Of a stretch of DNA of 5,041 bases, positions 1 through 5,041 are shown one piece after another (position 1 is the first letter of the stretch; the number at the start of each line of letters is the position of its first letter). Where the stretch lies: contig JAJPZL010000062.1 in the NCBI GenBank assembly GCA_021204375.1, forward strand, positions 1 through 5,041, read 5' to 3'. Origin of the DNA: Bacteroides sp. (GTDB lineage Bacteria > Bacteroidota > Bacteroidia > Bacteroidales > Bacteroidaceae). The notes below the pieces were generated by a model that saw only the letters and a list, made by a program, of their open reading frames with translations, was not told where the DNA came from and did not search any database. The position numbers were made by a program, and so were the translations under genes.

Positions 1-1155
1 CCTGAAAATGATCTGGCCCTAGCTAACTGTGACGAAAATTACCAACCACCCCAACCGGTGCGGAAAATGAAGGAAGACCTTTCCGCCTTACCCCTCTGGT
101 ACAAGCCGGATCCTCACTATATCCTGACCCCATCTTTGCCGGATGCGGACTGGAACAAAGAGATCGAAGAGCTTTTTCCGGTAAACAGCCGCTTCCTGCT
201 TCCCGAAGAGGTTGGTCGGTATCCTGCTTTGTATCCGCAGCCCTGGGGGTGGAACCCCATGCTGGTCAAACAACTCCAACGAACCGGCCTGGACTCCCCC
301 GCACTCCCTTCCGTTTCCCAGCTCAGCCATATCTGGAGACTTTCACACCGGGTCGTAGCCGTCCGTTTGCTGGAACAGTTACAACTGAACCCCTTTTTCT
401 GCGGGCGGTCCGCCCTACTTATCTCCGGGCAGGAGATCAGGGAATTTGCCGGCAAATATGCTCCGGTCGTACTGAAAGCCCCTTATTCCGGTAGCGGGAG
501 AGGGCTCTTCTGGGGAAAAGGCACCTACACCGGAGGAATAGAGCGGTAGAGCAACCGTATCCTCAGGCAACAGGGAGGGGTGATCGGCGAACCGGTGTTC
601 GATAAAGTCGAAGATTTTGCCATGCAATTCTGGTCCGACGGAGCCGGGAAGGTCTGCTTTAAAGGATACTCTTTCTTTATGACCGATGGTAAGGGGGCCT
701 ATGTCGGGAATATGTTACTTGCCGGCGAACAGATCGAAGCATGGCTGGCCGGGTATGTAGGAAAGAGAAACCTTCGTCTTTTACAGCAGGAGATCCTACC
801 GCTCCTCTCCGCTGAGATCGGCCCTTATTACAAAGGCCCTTTCGGAGTCGATATGATGATCTGCCGGTTCAACGAAAAACCTCTTTTCCGTATACTACCC
901 TGCGTAGAAGTAAATCTGCGCATGAATATGGGCATGTTCACCCGTACCTTTTACGACCGGTTCGTCCATCCGGGACACTCCGGGGAATTTTTTATCGACT
1001 CTTTCAAAGATACCACTCAGTTAACCTCTTTGCACCGCCGGTCCAAAGAGCGTTATCCGCTTCGGGTAGAGCAGGGAAAAATAACCGGCGGTTACCTTTC
1101 ACTCACTCCCGTTACCCCCGGTTTCCGCTTTCGTGCCTGGATAGTTGCCCGTTGA
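1..1155 (+). pseudogene. ATP-grasp-like protein, 5'-partial, interrupted by in-frame TAG
   Basis: The frame is open from the first base, beginning PENDLALANCDENY, which resembles the N-terminal NPENDLALA signature of a conserved Bacteroidales hypothetical family. The true start is therefore probably a few codons left of the window, not the GTG at 58. The frame runs to TGA at 1153-1155 (384 codons plus stop) but has one TAG at codon 183 (547-549). Before it, codons 156-173 contain KAPYSGSGRGL, like the ATP-grasp nucleotide-binding strand and glycine loop. After it come VIGEP (hinge-like, about codon 195), GPFGVDMM (about 281) and CVEVNLRMNMG (301-311), resembling the E-x-N metal-binding end of ATP-grasp enzymes. 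ATP-grasp enzymes join a carboxylate to an amine or thiol; the substrate here is unknown. Termination at TAG would lose the hinge and metal-binding residues, so that product should be inactive; hence the pseudogene label. Readthrough would restore the whole protein. The family assignment is from motif recognition, without a search. Confidence 0.7.
547..549 (+). other. In-frame TAG inside the ATP-grasp-like gene
   Basis: The codons GAG CGG TAG AGC AAC CGT keep the same frame on both sides, with no frameshift: the protein reads GIER-stop-SNRILRQQGG and then continues with family-like sequence to 1155. A single base change would explain it; TGG (Trp) is a plausible ancestor from my recollection of relatives, but CAG, TAC/TAT and other codons are possible. 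The nearest downstream restart is GTG at 580, with no clear ribosome binding site. Confidence 0.85.
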
Positions 1156-2631
1156 AAAAACGGCCTCACTCTCGTTGCCGTAACGGTCTGTCGCAGAGAC
1201 GGCAAACACATATTTCCGCTCCCAGGGCAAGACCGGTATGTAGGTATATTCCGCCGACCGGATGCGTTGGGTCAGGATATGCTCCGGATTGGAGGTATCT
1301 ACCGGGTCTGAGCCTGAGCCATATACAATATAATAAGGGGGATGGATGCTGTCGTTATCCATAGAAGGAGTCCATTTCAACTCCACTTTTCCCTCCTCCA
1401 GGAAGCTTACCTCCAGCTGTTCAGGCTTACCCGGAGGAATACTATCTAACCACGTCATGGGAGGTTGAAGAGCCGGCGCCCGGTAAAAGTTCTCTCTCAC
1501 CAGGTCGTATACTCCCTGGGTATTATCCATCAGGTAGCGTACCCGGTAAAAACCGGCACCTGCCGTGTGGTGTTCCCGCAGAAAACCCAGCTGCCGTTGT
1601 ATATCCGAAAGCTCCCAGTTACCCTCCCGCGGGTCCAGAAAATAGATACCCAGCCCCGGAACGATCTGCCTGCCCCGGCTACGCTCCAGCCAGTCGAGTA
1701 CGAACGGATAGAAATTATTCCCCCGGAAATAGAGCATCGGATACACCTGATCGTGAATCCCCTCTGCCAGCCACCGGTCTACATCCTGGTAGACCGTATG
1801 GAAAGCATTCCACCCCTTGGAACTGCACAAAGAAGTATCACTGTGTTTTCCCACCGGAGAGGTGCTCACCTTCACCCAGGGCTTTATCTTTTTGGTCTCG
1901 TGGTAGAGATGCCGGACTATAGCCGTCAGGTTCTCTCTTCTCCACTCAGCCTCCGTTTTTTCTTTTCCATACGCCCGGAACTCCCGGGCATCGGGAAACT
2001 TCTTCTCAGACCGTTCCGGGTAGCGCAGGTAATCAAAATGCACCCCGTCAATATCGTAACGGGTGATCACTTCCCGCACAATCTCCATCAGGTACTCTTT
2101 GGTAGCCGGATGCCCCGGGTTCAGGAACCATTCGTTCTTATACTGCACACAGATAGCCGGACGTTTGCGGGTAACCGACTGAGCCCCCATATTAGCCACA
2201 TGTTTCCGGTTACCCAGGGGAATGGCTACGATCCAGGCGTGACACTCCATGCCCCGTTTGTGGCACTCTTCAATGGCAAAAGCCAGCGGATCGTATCCTG
2301 GATCTCTTCCGGTCTTTCCTGCCAGCGGATAACTGAAAGGTTCGATGGAAGAGGGGTAAACCAGGTCGCCCCGCATCCGGGTCTGGAAAAGTACCGTATT
2401 GAAGTTGGCTTCCTGCAGTTTATCCAGTATATCGGTCAGTTCCTCTTGCTGGCGTACCAGCGTCGCTTCACTCACTGCACGGGTATCGGGCCAGTCCAGG
2501 CCATAGGCAGCCGTTACCCAGGCGGCACGTACTTCGTGTTTGGGTAGAGAAGGCCGGGCAACGGATGAAGAGATCGTGATCCATAGCCCCATCAGCAAAA
2601 AAATAAAATATAGGATGGTTTTATTCGTCAT
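1099..2631 (-). CDS. Secreted family-10-like glycosyl hydrolase (GHL10) with C-terminal fibronectin III domain
   Basis: This 510-residue protein starts with an export signal (residues 1-25, Lys4 followed by a hydrophobic stretch ILYFIFLLMGLWI), so it should act in the periplasm or at the cell surface. Residues about 33-385 form a TIM-barrel-like GHL10 domain (DUF187-type): EVRAAWVT opens it, HAWIVAIPLGN lies at 131-141, and the hallmark DGVHFDYLRYP at 195-205 carries the Asp200 expected at the active site. VYPMLYF (296-302) and GLGIYF (326-331) are further core strands. Residues about 401-495 (GKPEQLEVSF to SATDRYGNESEA) look like one fibronectin III domain, usual in Bacteroidota members. Related proteins are thought to act on glycans, including peptidoglycan-type substrates in some cases; the substrate here cannot be read. 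The upstream ATG at 2631 is preferred over Met14 because Met14 would lose the basic N-terminus of the signal peptide. The last 18 residues lie antisense to the end of the ATP-grasp-like gene. It ends in TGA and has no internal stop. Confidence 0.9.
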   Translation of the reverse strand: MTNKTILYFIFLLMGLWITISSSVARPSLPKHEVRAAWVTAAYGLDWPDTRAVSEATLVRQQEELTDILDKLQEANFNTVLFQTRMRGDLVYPSSIEPFSYPLAGKTGRDPGYDPLAFAIEECHKRGMECHAWIVAIPLGNRKHVANMGAQSVTRKRPAICVQYKNEWFLNPGHPATKEYLMEIVREVITRYDIDGVHFDYLRYPERSEKKFPDAREFRAYGKEKTEAEWRRENLTAIVRHLYHETKKIKPWVKVSTSPVGKHSDTSLCSSKGWNAFHTVYQDVDRWLAEGIHDQVYPMLYFRGNNFYPFVLDWLERSRGRQIVPGLGIYFLDPREGNWELSDIQRQLGFLREHHTAGAGFYRVRYLMDNTQGVYDLVRENFYRAPALQPPMTWLDSIPPGKPEQLEVSFLEEGKVELKWTPSMDNDSIHPPYYIVYGSGSDPVDTSNPEHILTQRIRSAEYTYIPVLPWERKYVFAVSATDRYGNESEAVFSTGNYPGTKAETGGNGSE

Positions 2632-2639
2632 AATATAGG

Positions 2640-2647
2640 CAAAGATA
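2640..2647 (-). promoter_or_regulatory. Bacteroides-type -7 element for the GHL10 gene
   Basis: On the minus strand TATCTTTG matches TAnnTTTG exactly and is followed by CCTATATT and then the ATG. Since transcription usually begins about 5-7 bases after this element, the message would have almost no 5' leader. I see no convincing -33 TTG at the usual 19-21 bp spacing, so this rests on the -7 match alone. Confidence 0.5.
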
Positions 2648-2669
2648 GGAAAAGAATAAATAGGAACTA

Positions 2670-2699
2670 TTGAAAATTAATAAGATTGTACTACATTTG
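2670..2699 (+). promoter_or_regulatory. Bacteroides-type promoter for cstA operon
   Basis: TTG at 2670-2672 and TACATTTG at 2692-2699 match the -33 (TTTG/TTG) and -7 (TAnnTTTG) elements of the Bacteroidota primary sigma factor, with the standard 19-bp spacer. Predicted transcription start is near 2704-2706, giving a leader of about 21-23 bases before the cstA ATG at 2727. The leader is A-rich without a Shine-Dalgarno match, as is common in this phylum. It lies back-to-back with the GHL10 promoter, in a 95-bp gap. Confidence 0.7.
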
Positions 2700-2726
2700 T
2701 TCGTTAAATAAAAACAGACCGCTTCT

Positions 2727-4148
2727 ATGATCACGTTTGTAATCTGTCTGGGTATCCTGGTAGCCGGATATTTTATATATGGTAGCTATATTGAACGAAT
2801 TTTTGGTCCTGATCCCAATCGTATCACCCCTGCTGTCTACAAGGCTGACGGGGTAGATTATATTCCCATGCCTGCCTGGAAACTCTTTATGATCCAGTTC
2901 CTCAATATTGCAGGGCTGGGTCCTATTTTCGGTGCTATTATGGGGACCAAGTTCGGGACCGCCTCCTACCTCTGGATCGTACTGGGAAGCATCTTTGCCG
3001 GTGCCGTTCACGACTACCTGGCCGGTATGTTATCCCTAAGGAACGAGGGAGAGAGTTTGCCCGAAATAACCGGACGTTACCTGGGATTTACCACCAAGCA
3101 GATCATGCGGGTCTTTACCGTCCTGCTGATGGTATTGGTCGGAGCGGTCTTTGTCACAGACCCTGCCGGCTTGCTGGCTAATATGACCCCCTCCCACATG
3201 GATATCACCTGGTGGATCGTGATCATTTTCCTCTATTATATGATAGCCATGCTCTTACCGATCGATAAAATTATCGGCCGTATCTATCCCATATTTGCCG
3301 TAGTCCTTATCTTTATGGCTATCGGTATCCTGGTGATGCTATTTGTCAAACATCCCCCGTTGCCTGAACTTTGGGACGGACTCCGGAATACCCACCCCAA
3401 CGCCGCAACCGTACCTATATTCCCGATCATGTTCGTCAGCATTGCCTGCGGAGCCATCTCCGGTTTTCATGCCACCCAATCCCCCCTGATGACCCGTTGC
3501 ATGAAGAGCGAAAGCTACGGGAAGCCCGTCTTTTACGGCGCCATGATCGTAGAGGGGATCGTGGCCCTGATCTGGGCCGCTGCCGCTACCTGGTTCTATC
3601 ACGAGAACGGTATGAGCGAGACCAACGCCTCGGTGATCGTAGAAGCTATTACCAAAGATTGGTTAGGCGTTGTCGGTGGATTGTTAGCCATTCTGGGCGT
3701 TGTGGCTGCTCCGATCACTACCGGCGATATCGCTTTCCGCTCCGCCCGGCTGATCGTGGCCGATTTTATGAAGTTCGACCAGAAGCGGATCGTGAACCGC
3801 CTGTTGATCTCCCTACCCCTTTTCTTAGCTGCTTTCGGGATCCTTTTCTATAGACTGAAAGATGCTGCCGGTTTTGATAAGATCTGGCGTTACTTTGCCT
3901 GGACCGATCAAACCCTATCCGTATTTACACTCTGGGCTATTACCATCTTTCTGGTACTGGCCCGTAAGAACTACTAGGTTACCCTGATACCGGCTCTCTT
4001 TATGACCTGTGTCTGTGTGATCTATATCTTTATTGCTCCCGAAGGAGCCGCTCTTTCACAACCGGTATCCTACACCATAGGGGCTGCGGCATTACTGATC
4101 GCTCTTATCTGGTTTATCTGCTGGAAAAAGCGGTTACACAACATATAA
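2727..4148 (+). CDS. cstA: CstA-family carbon starvation transporter, short form, with in-frame TAG near the 3' end
   Basis: This is a polytopic inner-membrane carrier of the CstA family, whose characterised members (E. coli CstA, BtsT) take up pyruvate and possibly peptides. Family signatures run in order: GYFIYGSYIER (14-24), DGVDYIPM (41-48), LNIAGLGPIFGAIMGTKFG (59-77), GSIFAGAVHDY (87-97), SGFHATQSPLMTRCMKSE (245-262), and PITTGDIAFRSARL (329-342). FAWTDQTLSVFTLWA (390-404) begins the C-terminal membrane part. A TAG at codon 417 (3975-3977) cuts the frame after LARKNY, giving 416 residues. The same frame then continues for 56 residues (VTLIPALFMTCVCVIYIFIA onward), containing two further hydrophobic helices and a basic tail, to TAA at 4146-4148. 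The readthrough length of 473 matches what I recall for Bacteroidales homologs. If translation stops at TAG the protein lacks its last two helices; whether it then works is unknown. It is first gene of a probable operon. Confidence 0.9.
3975..3977 (+). other. cstA: In-frame TAG at an expected Trp codon of cstA
   Basis: Codons AAC TAC TAG GTT ACC CTG read NY-stop-VTLIPALFMT. Homologs, from memory, read as YW(I/V)TL(I/L)PALFMT here, so TGG changed to TAG (one G-to-A transition) is the simplest explanation. The frame and membrane-protein character are retained for 56 codons downstream, which argues that any mutation is recent or that the codon is read through. Confidence 0.85.
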
Positions 4149-4161
4149 ATTATTTACTGAT

Positions 4162-4383
4162 ATGAAGAAATTAAAAAAGTCAACCTGGCTGACAGTCGTG
4201 CTCCTCCTGTATGTGACCGGTACCGCCATTTACCTGTTACCCAAGAATCAGGAGATGGGAGATACCGAAAAATGGGTGCCCCTGGGCGGTGCGTATGTGA
4301 TCGTACTGCTCTTGTGGTGGGTACTCCGGAAAAAAGAAGCGTATAAAAAACGCAGAGAAGAAGACATGAATCAAAATAAATAA
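4162..4383 (+). CDS. Small two-helix membrane protein, function unknown
   Basis: This 73-residue protein has a basic N-terminus (MKKLKKS), a hydrophobic helix at about 9-26 (WLTVVLLLYVTGTAIYLL), a short polar loop with acidic residues (27-39), a second helix at about 40-56 (GAYVIVLLLWWVL) and a strongly basic, charged tail (RKKEAYKKRREED). The positive-inside rule puts both ends in the cytoplasm. It begins 13 bases after the cstA readthrough stop and 15 bases before the next gene, so it is almost certainly co-transcribed with both. I do not recognise a named family. It is not like YbdD, the small soluble protein that follows cstA in enterobacteria. A role as an accessory subunit of the transporter is inference from position only. 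It ends in TAA and is intact. Confidence 0.8.
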   Translation: MKKLKKSTWLTVVLLLYVTGTAIYLLPKNQEMGDTEKWVPLGGAYVIVLLLWWVLRKKEAYKKRREEDMNQNK

Positions 4384-4398
4384 CAGAAAAACAGAGGT

Positions 4399-4881
4399 AT
4401 GAAAAAGATTTTATTGATTATTTGCTTAGTGATCCCTGTACTCACCGTTCAGGCACAGTTTGAAAGAGGAACCCATTTTGTCAATCCGGGACTGACCGGT
4501 TTTGGCCTTAGTTATTCGGGAGCCGAAAAAACTCATTTTGGCCTGGAGGCCCAGGTGGGTACATTTGTACTCGATGATGTAGCGTTACTAGTAAACCTGA
4601 AGGGTGACTGGAAAAGCGGGGGCGATACCTACGGAGTAGGAGCAGGCGGTCGTTATTACATCAATGATTCAGGGATTTACCTGGGAGCCGGCCTTAACCT
4701 CGAAAGATATACCGGTACGGTAAGTGCAACCGATTTCAACCTGGGTGTGCAGGTAGGATATGCCTATTTCCTCTCCAAAACCGTAACCGTCGAACCGGCT
4801 GTCTATTACAATCAAAGTTTTAATCACCACAGTGACTTTAGCAAAGTTGGTGTAAAGATCGACTTTGGATTCTATTTCTGA
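4399..4881 (+). CDS. Small outer-membrane beta-barrel protein
   Basis: This 160-residue protein has a clear signal peptide (MKKILLIICLVIPVLTVQA, cleavage likely after Ala19). The mature part of about 141 residues is rich in alternating Gly and aromatic/hydrophobic residues, as in small 8-stranded barrels of the OMP_b-brl/OmpX-like type. Candidate strands include THFGLEAQVGTFV (45-57), VALLVNLKGDW (61-71), TYGVGAGGRYYI (77-88), GIYLGAGLNLERY (92-104), TDFNLGVQVGYAYFL (111-125), VTVEPAVYYNQSF (129-141) and VGVKIDFGFYF (150-160). The C-terminal Phe preceded by alternating aromatics fits the signal recognised by the BAM assembly machinery. The start ATG is 15 bases after the preceding stop, with AGAGG just upstream. 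Such barrels may be structural or adhesive, or small porins; the ligand cannot be read. It is the last gene before the terminator-like hairpin. Confidence 0.8.
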   Translation: MKKILLIICLVIPVLTVQAQFERGTHFVNPGLTGFGLSYSGAEKTHFGLEAQVGTFVLDDVALLVNLKGDWKSGGDTYGVGAGGRYYINDSGIYLGAGLNLERYTGTVSATDFNLGVQVGYAYFLSKTVTVEPAVYYNQSFNHHSDFSKVGVKIDFGFYF

Positions 4882-4908
4882 TCGTTGAAGGGAACCAACC
4901 CCTATCAG

Positions 4909-4974
4909 TGAGGGTGTGTAAAAAGTAAATAATTAAAAAGAATTAAAGCTACTTTTTACACACCCTCATTTTTT
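4909..4974 (+). terminator. 19-bp perfect inverted repeat with T run, likely operon terminator
   Basis: The left arm at 4909-4927 (TGAGGGTGTGTAAAAAGTA) pairs perfectly with the right arm at 4950-4968, separated by a 22-base A/T-rich loop and followed by six T residues (4969-4974). It begins 27 bases after the stop of the outer-membrane gene, the usual place for a Rho-independent terminator. The long arm and loop are larger than typical, so a small inverted-repeat element reused as a terminator is an alternative. Confidence 0.7.
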
Positions 4975-5041
4975 ATCCGGTAACTATAAACAGACCACAA
5001 AGTATTTATTTAGTTGTAAATTAAAGCTCGGATCTCTCTCC

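Noticed and set aside
58..60. GTG at 58 as the true start of the ATP-grasp-like gene
   Set aside because: The frame is open back to base 1 and encodes the family-like PENDLALAN sequence before it, so the real start lies off the left edge.
580..1155. A separate gene starting at GTG 580
   Set aside because: The same frame continues without gap from the upstream half across one TAG, and homology-like sequence begins before 580 (SNRILRQQGG). It is better read as the second half of one gene.
1465..2547. A 360-codon open frame on the plus strand opposite the glycosidase
   Set aside because: It is fully antisense to a clear GHL10 gene with signal peptide and catalytic motif. Its translation has no recognisable domain and no promoter or start signal, so it is a shadow of the other strand's codon bias.
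3371..3853. A 160-codon open frame in another phase inside cstA
   Set aside because: Its translation is highly charged and Arg-rich with no domain, and it lies wholly inside strongly conserved CstA coding sequence.
4975..5041. A promoter for a gene beyond the right edge
   Set aside because: The stretch is A/T-rich and has a TTG at 5014-5016, but no TAnnTTTG at a fitting distance is visible before the window ends.

Overview
The window looks like chromosomal DNA of a Bacteroidota bacterium, most likely order Bacteroidales. Three things point there: two intergenic matches to the Bacteroides-type -7 promoter element TAnnTTTG, A/T-rich translation starts without clear Shine-Dalgarno sites, and gene families typical of that group (a family-10-like lipoprotein/periplasmic glycosidase with a fibronectin III tail, a short-form CstA transporter, and a NPENDLALA-type ATP-grasp-like protein). 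No mobile element gene, CRISPR array, tRNA or rRNA was seen.

Layout. Positions 1-1155 (+) hold an ATP-grasp-like protein whose first few codons lie off the left edge and whose frame is cut by one TAG at 547-549. Positions 1099-2631 (-) hold a secreted GHL10-type glycoside hydrolase that overlaps the 3' end of the first gene tail-to-tail by 57 bp. Positions 2632-2726 are a compact divergent promoter region. From 2727 rightward runs a probable three-gene operon: cstA (2727-4148, with an in-frame TAG at 3975-3977), a 73-residue two-helix membrane protein (4162-4383), and a 160-residue outer-membrane beta-barrel protein (4399-4881). It closes at a 19-bp perfect inverted repeat followed by a T run (4909-4974), a likely terminator. 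The last 67 bases hold nothing I can identify.

What stands out. Two neighbouring plus-strand genes each carry a single in-frame TAG, with clearly homologous, frame-conserved protein sequence on both sides. In cstA the TAG sits where I expect a Trp; in the ATP-grasp-like gene Trp is plausible but less certain. If both are read through, none of the five genes here ends in TAG (three TGA, two TAA). This may be two recent nonsense mutations, sequencing or assembly error, or UAG readthrough/suppression in the organism. The window alone cannot decide, and ordinary TGG Trp codons are abundant in the same genes.

How the genes work together: cstA and its two followers form a plausible envelope uptake module (inner-membrane carrier, small membrane protein, small outer-membrane barrel), though only co-transcription is suggested by the sequence. 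The glycosidase and the ATP-grasp-like gene show no evident functional link to it.
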